From NCBI GenBank assembly GCA_045538835.1, contig JAZQEF010000011.1, positions 62,001 through 126,000 on the forward strand: a stretch of DNA of 64,000 bases. The letters are read 5' to 3'. Made by a program: the position numbers and the translations under genes. The notes under the pieces are model-generated. The model made no database searches and was not told where the DNA came from. It saw only the letters and a program-made list of their open reading frames with translations. The DNA is from RGIG6165 sp045538835 (GTDB taxonomy: Bacteria > Bacillota > Clostridia > Oscillospirales > Feifaniaceae). Positions 1-8,174 of this stretch are shown here, piece after piece. Numbering within the stretch: position 1 is the stretch's first letter; each line of letters opens with the position of its first letter.

Positions 1-1749
1 TATGACGTTGACGAAATACTTGAAGCCGAATTCAGTTTTGCCCATTTAAAGCGCAGCGGGGTGTACATCAAGCGCCATGCAAAGAGCATTATCTTCGCTC
101 TGATAATGAGCCTTATCTCCATCATAGCGGCACTGCTTATCCCCTACCTTTTAATGCTTATAACAGATGAACTTATCCCGGCGGGCGACATACTCGGCAT
201 AATTATTGTGGGACTTCTCGGAGCCATTCTCACACTTGTCATAATGTTCTCCTCGCAGAAAAAGAACAAGACCTGCATCCGCACGGGTCAGACGATAGTC
301 TGTGAGATCCGCAAAGACTTGTTTGAACATCTGCAGACTTTGCCCTTTGACTATTTTGACTCGCGTCCGCACGGCAAAATAATGGTGCGTGTCGTAAACT
401 ATGTAAACACTGTGGCAGACTTTTTTGCAAACGGTCTTGTCAATCTGGTCATCGAACTTTTAAGTCTTCTCATTATCCCGTTCTTCATGTTTGCTACTAA
501 TGTCACACTGACCTTTGTCGTTCTGGCAGGTGTCATTCCGTTCTTTATTTATATTATAATTACCAAACGGGCTCAACGCCGCGCAGCACGTATGCACTCC
601 AACAAAAACTCCAACTTGAACGCGTATTATCAGGAAAGCATTGACGGTATGAGCATCACGCAGTCCTTCAGCCGTGAAGATGTAAATCTTGACATTGCGG
701 AGAATATGGCGAATGACTGTAAAAAAACTTTTATGCGCGTAAAATATATATCGCATACCATGAGCCCGTCATTCAAACTTATCTCGGCTATCATCACCTG
801 CTTTATATACAGTTACGCCATCGGCGGTAATTCAATTCTACCCATCGGCGTTATAATGGCAATGGCAACTTACTGCAGACGTTTCTGGCAGCCGCTCATC
901 AATTTGGGTACACTTTACAATCAGATACAGGACGTTGCTGCCTATCTTGAACGTATATTTGAAATTCTTGACACACCCAGCGTTATTCATGATGAAGATG
1001 GCGCCACAAAACTTCCCGAAATCATCGGTAATGTTGCTTTTGGCAACGTATGCTTTGAATATGAAGAAGGTCATCCCATACTCGAAAATGTAAACTTTAC
1101 GGTTGATGCAGGCCAGTCGATAGCCTTAGTCGGCCCGACAGGCGCAGGTAAGACAACTATTGTAAATCTGCTTTCACGCTTTTACGATATCAAGTCGGGC
1201 AGTATTACGATTGACGGCCACAATATCCACGACGTGACGCTTCGTTCGCTGCGTTCACAGATGGGCGTTATGTTGCAGGATACCTTCATTTTCTCGGGAA
1301 CTATAATGGACAATATCAAATACGGCAGACTTGACGCCACCGACGAAGAGGCGATCGCCGCGGCAAAGACGGTCTGCGCGCATGAATTTATAAAAACATT
1401 GCCCAAAGGTTATGATACCGTAGTCAGTGAACGGGGCGCATCACTCTCGGCAGGTCAGCGCCAACTTATAAGTTTTGCAAGAACGCTGCTTTCAGACCCG
1501 AAAATACTTATTCTCGATGAAGCTACCTCCGCTATGGATACCAAGACCGAACTTTTAGTTCAGCGCGGTCTTAACAACCTGCTAAAAGGCAGAACTTCGT
1601 TTATCATTGCACATCGCCTCTCGACGATAAAAAACTGCGACCGCATTATGTATATAGCAAACAAAAACATTCTTGAAAGCGGCAGTCACAAAGAACTGCT
1701 CGCCTCCCACGTCTCATACTACGACTTATATACATCGCAACTTGATTAA
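1..1749 (+). CDS. ABC exporter subunit (TMD-NBD fusion), 5' end cut by window
   Basis: This is a half-transporter that couples ATP hydrolysis to export across the membrane. The reading frame is open from base 1, so the gene starts outside the window. The GTG at 61 is internal, because 20 in-frame residues of the usual pre-TM linker lie before it. Several hydrophobic segments form the transmembrane domain. The nucleotide-binding domain follows, with Walker A GPTGAGKTT near 1132, the signature LSAGQRQ near 1447, Walker B ILILDEATS and the H-loop IIAHRLSTI. The catalytic Glu and His are both present, so its ATP site is the competent type. The LSAGQ signature and linker are typical of the second member of a heterodimeric exporter pair, so a partner gene probably lies just upstream. 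The substrate is unknown. It ends in a terminator shared with the convergent asparaginase gene. Confidence 0.93.
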   Translation, partial: YDVDEILEAEFSFAHLKRSGVYIKRHAKSIIFALIMSLISIIAALLIPYLLMLITDELIPAGDILGIIIVGLLGAILTLVIMFSSQKKNKTCIRTGQTIVCEIRKDLFEHLQTLPFDYFDSRPHGKIMVRVVNYVNTVADFFANGLVNLVIELLSLLIIPFFMFATNVTLTFVVLAGVIPFFIYIIITKRAQRRAARMHSNKNSNLNAYYQESIDGMSITQSFSREDVNLDIAENMANDCKKTFMRVKYISHTMSPSFKLISAIITCFIYSYAIGGNSILPIGVIMAMATYCRRFWQPLINLGTLYNQIQDVAAYLERIFEILDTPSVIHDEDGATKLPEIIGNVAFGNVCFEYEEGHPILENVNFTVDAGQSIALVGPTGAGKTTIVNLLSRFYDIKSGSITIDGHNIHDVTLRSLRSQMGVMLQDTFIFSGTIMDNIKYGRLDATDEEAIAAAKTVCAHEFIKTLPKGYDTVVSERGASLSAGQRQLISFARTLLSDPKILILDEATSAMDTKTELLVQRGLNNLLKGRTSFIIAHRLSTIKNCDRIMYIANKNILESGSHKELLASHVSYYDLYTSQLD

Positions 1750-1780
1750 AAAATGCAGGTGAAACCCACCTGCATTTTTT
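1748..1780. terminator. Bidirectional intrinsic terminator
   Basis: An 8-bp GC-rich stem (TGCAGGTG / CACCTGCA, loop AAACC) is flanked by six A on the left and six T on the right. It can therefore stop both the plus-strand ABC gene and the convergent asparaginase gene, whose stop codon lies in the T run. Confidence 0.9.
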
Positions 1781-2777
1781 AATCTTTAATTTCTCCTGCA
1801 ATACTCTTTTCAAACATTTTTCTGACATTTTCTATACCACTTGTCTGTCCGAGTATCCACATAAGTTTGGTAAATGCTGCCTCACTTGTCATATCACGCG
1901 CGCATATAACTCCGCACTCAAGTGCCTTCTGACCAACCTCGTATTTTGTAAGGTCGCTGTTTTCGTAAAGGCACTGACTGTCTACAACAACGGGAATATC
2001 AGCCTCTTTAAGTGCTGTTAAACTTTCATATAAATTCTCATATTCAAAATGCAGACCGCCCGCTCCAAACGCCTCAATAACTATGCCCTTACAGCCACTT
2101 TTACGCAACGCATCAAAAATGGCAGGATTAAGCCCCGGTGTAAGTTTGAGCAAAAACACATCAGTCTCAATCTTGTCCTTTAATACAAAGTCACCTTTTG
2201 GCAGATTTTTCAAAAGCTCTTCGTTTATTTCAAGACCGTTTGATGAAACTAACGCAACTTCTCTGCAATTTATGCTTTCAAAAGCGTCAAAACCGCTTGT
2301 GCGCACCTTGACTGTGCGGCAGCCGAGCATAATCTTTCTGTTGAAGGACAGAAAAACGCCTGAATATCCGCTTGCCGCCATTGCTATTGCACAGCGCAGA
2401 TTGTCAGTGCCGTCGCTTAAAGGGTGTATCAGAGGCAGTTGACTGCCCGTCAGCACTACGGGAATCGGAATATTCGCCAGCATATAAGTCAGCGCGGAGG
2501 CAGTATACGCCATCGTATCCGTACCGTGTGTCACCACGATTCCGTCATAGTTTTTATATTCGATTGCTATCTCACGTGCTATCTTCTGCCACTCGCCTGC
2601 CGTTATATTTGACGAGTCAAGCGACATCAACTCCCTTGCATCAATATCATATTCTTCAGTACCGCCCAGACATTTGTAAACTATCTCTCTTATGTGCATA
2701 TCGGGCTTTAGTCCCTCTGCCGACGGCTCGGAAGCGATAGTTCCGCCCGTTGCCAATATCAGAATCTTCTTTTTCAT
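1779..2777 (-). CDS. ansA: L-asparaginase, type I
   Basis: It hydrolyses L-asparagine to aspartate and ammonia, probably in the cytoplasm because no signal peptide is seen. The N-terminus holds the first catalytic-threonine motif, LATGGTIAS. The second motif, THGTDTM, lies near residue 85 and supplies the Thr-Asp pair used in catalysis. At 332 aa it has the usual length for the dimeric type I family. The ATG follows a TTGGAG ribosome site. A possible promoter, TTGTTA-N16-TAAAAT, lies at 2793-2820. It is monocistronic, between two terminators. Glutaminase side activity cannot be judged from sequence. Regulation is not visible. Confidence 0.93.
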   Translation of the reverse strand: MKKKILILATGGTIASEPSAEGLKPDMHIREIVYKCLGGTEEYDIDARELMSLDSSNITAGEWQKIAREIAIEYKNYDGIVVTHGTDTMAYTASALTYMLANIPIPVVLTGSQLPLIHPLSDGTDNLRCAIAMAASGYSGVFLSFNRKIMLGCRTVKVRTSGFDAFESINCREVALVSSNGLEINEELLKNLPKGDFVLKDKIETDVFLLKLTPGLNPAIFDALRKSGCKGIVIEAFGAGGLHFEYENLYESLTALKEADIPVVVDSQCLYENSDLTKYEVGQKALECGVICARDMTSEAAFTKLMWILGQTSGIENVRKMFEKSIAGEIKD

Positions 2778-2894
2778 AAATACTCCAACAATATTTTATA
2801 TCTATATTATTATGTAACAATGAACACATTTTTAAAGTTCTGTTTCAAATATTATCTGATTCTAATACATTATAAATTGTGCTGTTAAGCAAAA

Positions 2895-2922
2895 AAACCC
2901 GAAAGCAATGCTTTCGGGTTTT
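2895..2922 (-). terminator. Intrinsic terminator of rplM-rpsI
   Basis: An 11-bp stem (AACCCGAAAGC / GCTTTCGGGTT, loop AAT) sits about 25 bp after the rpsI stop. Read on the minus strand it is followed by a run of T, as expected for factor-independent termination. Confidence 0.9.
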
Positions 2923-2946
2923 TCGATAATTCCCATTCGGGACAAG

Positions 2947-3336
2947 TTATCTCTTGCTGAACTGAGGAGCGCGACGTGCAGCCTTTAAGCCGTACTTCTT
3001 TCTTTCCTTCATTCTGGGGTCTCTTGTAAGGAAACCTGCAGCCTTGAGTGCCGGACGGAGAGCAGCATCTGCTTCGAGAAGCGCTCTTGCTACGCCGTGA
3101 CGGATAGCGCCTGCCTGACCGGAAACGCCGCCGCCTGAAACTTTAGCAACAATATCGTACTTGCCTGTGAGATTTGTTGCCTCCATAGGCTGACGAACGA
3201 TAAGTTTAAGTGTATCAAGACCAAAATAATCATCAATGTCTCTGCCATTGATTGTGATGTTGCCTGTACCGGGAAGAAGTCTTACACGTGCAACTGAGTT
3301 CTTTCTTCTGCCGGTGCCGTAAAAATAGTTTGCCAT
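2947..3336 (-). CDS. rpsI: 30S ribosomal protein S9
   Basis: S9 is a small-subunit protein whose basic C-terminal tail reaches the P-site tRNA. The 129-residue product has the family hallmarks: an N-terminal YGTGRRKNSVARV block, a GGGVSGQAGAIRHGVARAL core and the invariant C-terminal tail ending QFSKR. It follows rplM with an 18-bp gap and its own ribosome site, the standard bacterial L13-S9 operon order. Length and motifs are fully normal. Confidence 0.98.
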   Translation of the reverse strand: MANYFYGTGRRKNSVARVRLLPGTGNITINGRDIDDYFGLDTLKLIVRQPMEATNLTGKYDIVAKVSGGGVSGQAGAIRHGVARALLEADAALRPALKAAGFLTRDPRMKERKKYGLKAARRAPQFSKR

Positions 3337-3354
3337 TTTTAAACTTCCTCCTTA

Positions 3355-3783
3355 TTACTTAGTATAAACTTCGGGCTTCTGTGCAGTATGTGTGTGCTCA
3401 GCGCCGCGGAAAAGTTTGAGTCTGTTAAGACTTGCTCTGCCGATTGAATTTCTGGGAAGCATGCCGCGTACTGCGAGACGAAGTGCGAGTTCAGGCTTTG
3501 TAGCCATAAGCTTGTCGTACTTAACTTCTTTAAGACCGCCCGGGAAACCCGAGTGTGTGCGATAATACTTCTGGTCAAGTTTCTTGCCTGTAAGTACCAT
3601 CTTTTCAACGTTTGTTACGATTACGAAATCGCCGCAGTCCTGATGAGGCGTATATGTGACCTTGTGCTTGCCGTTGAGAAGAGTTGCAACATCTGCCGCG
3701 AGTCTGCCCATCGTCTTGCCTTCAGCGTCAACAAGATACCACTTGCGCTCAATATTCTGCGGATTAGCCATGAATGTTGACAT
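3355..3783 (-). CDS. rplM: 50S ribosomal protein L13
   Basis: L13 is an early-assembling large-subunit protein. The 142-aa product contains the family segments KWYLVDAEGKTMGRLA, GDFVIVTN and YRHSG-like YRTHSGFPGG, and ends in a PEVYTK-type tail. The start ATG at 3783 is preceded by GGAGG. It is the first gene of the L13-S9 operon and has a near-consensus promoter about 50 bp upstream, overlapped by a short dyad. Confidence 0.98.
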   Translation of the reverse strand: MSTFMANPQNIERKWYLVDAEGKTMGRLAADVATLLNGKHKVTYTPHQDCGDFVIVTNVEKMVLTGKKLDQKYYRTHSGFPGGLKEVKYDKLMATKPELALRLAVRGMLPRNSIGRASLNRLKLFRGAEHTHTAQKPEVYTK

Positions 3784-3835
3784 AATGTTTCCTCCATATA
3801 TTAAAAATAATAATGATTTTTTCAGTGCAAGTGAT

Positions 3836-3864
3836 ATTATAACTGCACTTCCCGGTTAAGTCAA
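3836..3864 (-). promoter_or_regulatory. Sigma-A promoter of rplM-rpsI
   Basis: On the minus strand TTGACT (3859-3864) and TATAAT (3836-3841) are separated by exactly 17 bp. The spacing and the -10 hexamer are ideal. An AGTGCA-N14-TGCACT dyad (3824-3849) brackets the -10 box. Confidence 0.88.
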
Positions 3865-3946
3865 TAAAAATTTTGATATTTTTTAATTTAGTTCCGATTT
3901 GCTCTCATTTTCTTTATTTTTCTCTTTTTATCTCTTGTTATCTCTT

Positions 3947-3976
3947 TTGGCATTTTTGTTATATATGCAGTACAAT
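3947..3976 (+). promoter_or_regulatory. Probable promoter of the TtcA-like gene
   Basis: TTGGCA (3947-3952) and TACAAT (3971-3976) are spaced 18 bp apart, about 30 bp before the chosen ATG. A roughly 50-bp nearly pure pyrimidine stretch precedes it. Confidence 0.6.
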
Positions 3977-4006
3977 AGCAGCAACATTTATATAAGAGGT
4001 TACTTT

Positions 4007-4759
4007 ATGAGAAAAATGCTCAGCCTTCTCAGACGATGCGTTGAAGATTACGAAATGATAGCACAGGGAGATAAAATCGCCGTCGGTTTGTCGGGCGGTA
4101 AGGATTCGCTTGCCCTGCTGTCCGTTCTCGCCGAAATGAGAAGATTTTATCCGTATAAATATGAATTATGCGCCATTACGCTCGATATGGGCTTTCCCGA
4201 GGCAGATTTTTCTCCGCTTGAAGAGTTTTGCAACAAAATAAATGTGGAATTTATCCTTGTTAAAACAGACATTGCACAGATAGTTTTTGACGAGCGTAAA
4301 GAAAAAAATCCCTGCTCGCTCTGCGCGAATATGAGGCGCGGTGCGCTGAGTAACGCCGCAAAGGAACACGGCTGCAACAAACTTGCACTTGGTCACCATT
4401 TTGACGATGTTATAAATACATTTATGATGTCGCTGTTATACGAAGGAAATCTCTCGTGTTTTTCGCCCGTAACATATCTTTCAAAGGCGGATATAACCGT
4501 CATCAGACCGCTTATTTACATTCCCGAGAGCCATATAAAAGGCTTTGCGTCACATATGGGACTGCCTACATGCAAGAATCCTTGCAAGGCAGACGGTGTG
4601 ACAAAGCGAACCGAAGTTGCACACCTTATAAACACACTGAGAAAAGAAAATAAAGACATAAAGGCAAAACTCTTCGGCGCACTCTGCCGAATCGGAATCG
4701 CAGGTTACAAAGAGCCGCAGATAGGAAAACGCCGCAAATTTTTTACCGAAGAACAATAG
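4007..4759 (+). CDS. ttcA: TtcA-family tRNA thiolase (PP-loop, Fe-S type)
   Basis: It belongs to the PP-loop ATPases that adenylate a tRNA base and introduce sulfur; TtcA makes 2-thiocytidine at position 32. The PP-loop VGLSGGKDS lies near residue 30. Two CxxC pairs, CSLCANMRRG and CKNPC, match the cysteines that bind the Fe-S cluster in this family, and LGHHFDDV is the conserved downstream motif. The ATG at 4007 was chosen because AAGAGGT precedes it at proper spacing; the 36 upstream in-frame codons are low-complexity and contain the promoter. The product is 250 aa, slightly short but complete. The exact target base cannot be proven from sequence. Confidence 0.85.
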   Translation: MRKMLSLLRRCVEDYEMIAQGDKIAVGLSGGKDSLALLSVLAEMRRFYPYKYELCAITLDMGFPEADFSPLEEFCNKINVEFILVKTDIAQIVFDERKEKNPCSLCANMRRGALSNAAKEHGCNKLALGHHFDDVINTFMMSLLYEGNLSCFSPVTYLSKADITVIRPLIYIPESHIKGFASHMGLPTCKNPCKADGVTKRTEVAHLINTLRKENKDIKAKLFGALCRIGIAGYKEPQIGKRRKFFTEEQ

Positions 4760-4816
4760 TCACCCATTTGTTTCTTATGCATAGTATGTAGTGAAATCTT
4801 TTTCAGGAGGCTTACT

Positions 4817-4942
4817 ATGTGCTGTTTAGGCGATCTTTTTGACTGTGACAACATCCTTCTTCTCGTTGCTGTTGCAGCGATCCTGCTCTTCGTATGCGGT
4901 TGCGGCGGAAGCGGCAGATCTACATCCTGCCGCTGCAATTAA
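4817..4942 (+). CDS. 41-aa cysteine-rich single-pass membrane peptide
   Basis: This short ORF has a perfect AGGAGG ribosome site 6 bp before its ATG and is followed directly by a hairpin terminator, so it looks like a real gene. The peptide starts MCCLGDLFDCDN, then has a hydrophobic segment of about 17 residues (LLLVAVAAILLFV), then CGCGGSG, and ends SCRCN. Seven of 41 residues are Cys, all outside the hydrophobic helix. No close family is recognised. Small hydrophobic Gly/Cys-rich peptides occur among sporulation-associated proteins of Firmicutes, but that link is only a guess. No promoter of its own is evident, so it may be co-transcribed with the TtcA-like gene 57 bp upstream. Confidence 0.75.
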   Translation: MCCLGDLFDCDNILLLVAVAAILLFVCGCGGSGRSTSCRCN

Positions 4943-4949
4943 CGCAGCA

Positions 4950-4977
4950 AAGAGGCGGTCTTGACAGACCGCCTCTT
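4950..4977 (+). terminator. Terminator hairpin overlapping the cysE promoter
   Basis: A 12-bp perfect stem (AAGAGGCGGTCT / AGACCGCCTCTT, loop TGAC) lies 8 bp after the 41-aa ORF. The following tail is AAATTATATAATTTTTTT, so the T tract is slightly displaced. The -35 box of the next promoter lies in its loop and right arm. Confidence 0.7.
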
Positions 4978-4989
4978 AAATTATATAAT
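4961..4989 (+). promoter_or_regulatory. Consensus sigma-A promoter of cysE
   Basis: TTGACA (4961-4966) and TATAAT (4984-4989) are both perfect hexamers, spaced 17 bp apart and ending 29 bp before the cysE ATG. The -35 region is embedded in the upstream terminator hairpin. Confidence 0.92.
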
Positions 4990-5018
4990 TTTTTTAATAT
5001 GTATAACAGGAGTAAGAA

Positions 5019-5654
5019 ATGGGGCTTATCAAAGACATAAAGGCTGTCAAAGCCAAAGATCCTGCTGCTCCGAGCAGTCTGGGCATCTTCTTTTTATATC
5101 CCGGCGTTCACGCGCTGCTCTGGCACAGGGTATCACATTTTCTGTGGAAGATACACCTGCGTTTTATCGCCCGCCTTATCTCGCAGATAACAAGGCTTTT
5201 CACCCATATCGAGATACACCCTGCCGCACAGATAGGTGAAGGTCTTTTTATTGATCATGGCAGCGGCATAGTTATAGGTGAAACTACAGTTATCGGCGAT
5301 AACTGTATGCTCTATCAAGGCTGCACTCTGGGCGGTACGGGTAAAGACATCGGAAAGCGACACCCCACTCTCGGCAACAACGTAATGGTGGGCAGCGGTG
5401 CGAAGGTTCTTGGTCCATGCATTTTAGGCAATAATGTCAAGGTTGCTGCAAACGCGGTGGTTCTGACAAATTTGCCGGATAACTGTACTGCAGTTGGTGT
5501 CCCCGCAAAGATAGTAAAACTAGGCGGTCAGCGTGTTGACGATATTGATCAGATAAATGTTCCCGACCCGGTGGCACAGGAAATATGCCGTCTTGAACAC
5601 GAAATATTGGAACTTAAAAAGCAAATTAAGGAAATAACTAAACAGGGGTGTTAA
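5019..5654 (+). CDS. cysE: Serine O-acetyltransferase
   Basis: It transfers acetyl from acetyl-CoA to L-serine, the first step of cysteine synthesis from sulfide. An N-terminal helical region (residues 1-60) is followed by left-handed beta-helix hexapeptide repeats. These include the active-site stretch FIDHGSGIVIGETTVIGDN, then QGCTLGGTGKD and GVPAKIVK. A short C-terminal coiled segment ends the 211-aa protein. The ATG at 5019 follows AGGAG. No cysK is adjacent, so it forms a single-gene unit between a consensus promoter and a terminator overlapping its stop. Sulfur supply could also serve the thiolation enzymes in this window, but no direct link is visible. Confidence 0.95.
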   Translation: MGLIKDIKAVKAKDPAAPSSLGIFFLYPGVHALLWHRVSHFLWKIHLRFIARLISQITRLFTHIEIHPAAQIGEGLFIDHGSGIVIGETTVIGDNCMLYQGCTLGGTGKDIGKRHPTLGNNVMVGSGAKVLGPCILGNNVKVAANAVVLTNLPDNCTAVGVPAKIVKLGGQRVDDIDQINVPDPVAQEICRLEHEILELKKQIKEITKQGC

Positions 5655-5669
5655 AACACCTCTGTTTTT
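5641..5669 (+). terminator. Terminator of cysE
   Basis: A 12-bp stem with one G-T pair (AACAGGGGTGTT / AACACCTCTGTT) is followed by TTTTT. The cysE stop codon lies in the hairpin apex. Confidence 0.88.
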
Positions 5670-5707
5670 GCTATAATTAAAGCATAAATTTATAGGAGAG
5701 AACTGTT

Positions 5708-8173
5708 TTGCAAAGAAGAATCATATCCATACTTTTGTGTATCACTATAGTCTTTACACTTGGCATAAACACCTTTGCCCTGGAATCTTTCGGCTACGCA
5801 CACATTCAACGCAGATCGGAGATTGGAGAAGGCTCTGTGCTGATACAGAACAATTTTTACAATGGCTCGCAGAAGCAGTCTGAAAAATATGTAAACTATA
5901 CTCCGAACCCTATGGTCTATCCCATTATGTATTACGGCACTAAACTCTACGGCCGTTCGACCATAAACACCGTCACCGCCAACCTTGAAAAACAGGGATA
6001 TAGAGTCCACGCCGCAATCAATGCCGACTTCTTTTCGTATAATACGGGCCTGCCACTCGGTATGCTGATCAATGACGGTATAGTCGACTCGTCCTGTACT
6101 ACAGAAAATGCAGTTGCTTTTTATGATAATGGCACTGCTTATATCGGCACTCCCGCATTTTCCGCCTCTATGACAGTCGGCGAGAAAACTTATAAAATCG
6201 ACCATGTAAACAAACTCCGCCAGCCTTACGGCATTTATATGCTGACAGAACGTTTTTCTGCCTCGACCAGAACCACAACTCCCGGTTACGATGTCGTGAT
6301 ACGTCCTGCAGAAGGAAGCGTATTTGCACTTGGACAAACCGTTACCGCAACAGTCGAAGATGTATTCCCGAGCGAAAGCGCAGTTGCGATACCCGAGGGT
6401 TGCTGGATACTGACAGTTGACAACAACGCCTCTCAGGCATACAAAGATATTCTTATGTCGTTTGCCGTGGGCGATGTCATTAATATAACGGCAACCGTTT
6501 CGGATGAAAACTTTATAACTGCACGCTATGCTGTCGGCGGCGGTGATATCATACTCAAAGACGGAAATGTAATCGAAAGTCCCGACACCGCAAAGGCACC
6601 CCGTACTGCACTCGGCATCAAGGCAGACGGTACTGTCGTACTCTACACGCTGGACGGCAGACAATCATCATTTTCCGTCGGTGCATCCGTGACAACGGTC
6701 GCACAAAGACTTAAAGAACTCGGCTGCGTGAGTGCCATAAATCTTGACGGCGGCGGCTCGACCGCAATATCCGTATCATATGCAGGCGCAGAAAAAGCGA
6801 CGCTTATAAATTCACCGTCCGACGGCTCACCAAGGCCCTGCGCGAATTATATTCTGCTTGTTTCCTCCGAAAAGGGCAGCGGCAACGCCAAGGGCATCGC
6901 GATAAACACAGACCATCCTACCGTTCTCAAGGGAACGAAAGTCACCCTTTCGGCAGTCGGATATGATGAGACATATGCTTCCGCCGAAATAGGCGATGTG
7001 ACCTTCTCATCAGAAGGCGGAACAATTGAGGATAACATTTTTATTCCGACTGCGACTGGAAATGTGACAGTCTTTGCAAAATCGGGTGAACTTACGGGCG
7101 AGACAACCGTTGCCGTAGTTGAAGAACCCTATTCAGTTGCAGTTGCGGTAAACGGCACAAAATCCGACACACTCACCCTTGAACCCGGACAGACGGTTGA
7201 GATTACGGGAATTGCCTCGGGCGGCATAAACAGTTATCACTACGATCAGGGTGTTTTCACTTTTTCCGACAATGTTGTGAACGGAGTATACATTGCCCCG
7301 GATACAGAGGGAACGGATACAATCACGGTCACCTGCGGTACATTAACCTCCTCCCTTCCCGTTACGATTGCATATGCCGCAGACCCGATATTAACGCTGA
7401 CTGCCGATGGTGTGTCGGCAAAACTTGAAATTGCAGGCACTTATACTTCAACAAAACTGTATATCGACGGAAAAGAGACCTCTTTAACGGGCGACAACGG
7501 TATATATACGGCGGCATATTCGCTTACAGACGGTATGCACAGAATATCTGCCGACGTAGCCACAAAAAGAGGACATACTCTTCGTGTTTCAGCGAATTTA
7601 ACTGTCGGCGAAACGATATCTGTATTTACCGATACGGCAGGTCACTGGTCTGACACCTTTGCAACATACCTCTACGGTATGGGCGTTGCAAACGGCGAAC
7701 TTATGGCAGATGGTACCCGAAATTTCTATCCCGACAACGGTATAACAAGACAGGAATTTGCCAAGATGATGATATCCTATCTCGGCGTAGATACATCGCT
7801 GTATGATGATACTGTTTTACCCTACTCTGACACTGACCTTATGGCAGAATGGTCGCTTCCCGACATCCGTGCGGCATATTCGCTGGGTATAATGACGGGA
7901 AGCACCGCACTTGACGGAACTACCGTATTCAACCCGACTTCGGGTGTTACGAGAGCGGAGGTAATAACAATAATCGGAAGAACTATCGACACAAATTACA
8001 AAAGCGGCTCGGCAGAATTTTCCGATATCTCCGAACTGCCCTCATGGGCGGCGCCATATCTGCGCACACTTACGGGACTGTCGGTCATCTCGGGTTACGA
8101 TGACGGCACTCTCAAGCCAAACCGAAGTATTACAAGAGGAGAGGCGGCAAAAATGCTGACCTACCTGTATTAA
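5708..8173 (+). CDS. Secreted phosphodiester glycosidase (NAGPA/DUF2233) with SLH anchor
   Basis: The start is TTG at 5708, preceded by TAGGAGAG at 7 bp. Residues 1-24 form a signal peptide ending NTFA. Residues about 100-380 match the phosphodiester glycosidase (NAGPA, formerly DUF2233) fold. Visible hallmarks are AINADFFSYNTGLPLG, YAVGGGDIILKDG, RTALGIKADGTVVLYTLDG and INLDGGGSTA. The family removes sugar-1-phosphodiester caps. The middle (390-635) is beta-rich and Ig-like. Residues 637-821 hold three SLH repeats ending in TRQEFAKMM, TRAEVITII and TRGEAAKML, which tether proteins to pyruvylated wall polymers. The protein therefore acts outside the cell. The natural substrate is unknown; a wall or teichoic-type phosphodiester is an inference. 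It is followed by cca with a 1-bp gap. Confidence 0.85.
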   Translation: MQRRIISILLCITIVFTLGINTFALESFGYAHIQRRSEIGEGSVLIQNNFYNGSQKQSEKYVNYTPNPMVYPIMYYGTKLYGRSTINTVTANLEKQGYRVHAAINADFFSYNTGLPLGMLINDGIVDSSCTTENAVAFYDNGTAYIGTPAFSASMTVGEKTYKIDHVNKLRQPYGIYMLTERFSASTRTTTPGYDVVIRPAEGSVFALGQTVTATVEDVFPSESAVAIPEGCWILTVDNNASQAYKDILMSFAVGDVINITATVSDENFITARYAVGGGDIILKDGNVIESPDTAKAPRTALGIKADGTVVLYTLDGRQSSFSVGASVTTVAQRLKELGCVSAINLDGGGSTAISVSYAGAEKATLINSPSDGSPRPCANYILLVSSEKGSGNAKGIAINTDHPTVLKGTKVTLSAVGYDETYASAEIGDVTFSSEGGTIEDNIFIPTATGNVTVFAKSGELTGETTVAVVEEPYSVAVAVNGTKSDTLTLEPGQTVEITGIASGGINSYHYDQGVFTFSDNVVNGVYIAPDTEGTDTITVTCGTLTSSLPVTIAYAADPILTLTADGVSAKLEIAGTYTSTKLYIDGKETSLTGDNGIYTAAYSLTDGMHRISADVATKRGHTLRVSANLTVGETISVFTDTAGHWSDTFATYLYGMGVANGELMADGTRNFYPDNGITRQEFAKMMISYLGVDTSLYDDTVLPYSDTDLMAEWSLPDIRAAYSLGIMTGSTALDGTTVFNPTSGVTRAEVITIIGRTIDTNYKSGSAEFSDISELPSWAAPYLRTLTGLSVISGYDDGTLKPNRSITRGEAAKMLTYLY

Positions 8174-8174
8174 A

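Noticed and set aside
61..63. GTG as start of the first ABC gene
   Set aside because: The frame is open to base 1 with family-typical linker residues, so the gene begins outside the window.
3890..3950. Polypyrimidine tract before the TtcA-like gene
   Set aside because: It has no mirror symmetry long enough to argue for a triplex structure; it is probably just a T-rich leader.
5690..6664. 324-codon open frame on the minus strand
   Set aside because: It is fully antisense to the phosphodiester glycosidase domain, has no ribosome site and shows no recognisable motif. It is a codon-bias shadow.
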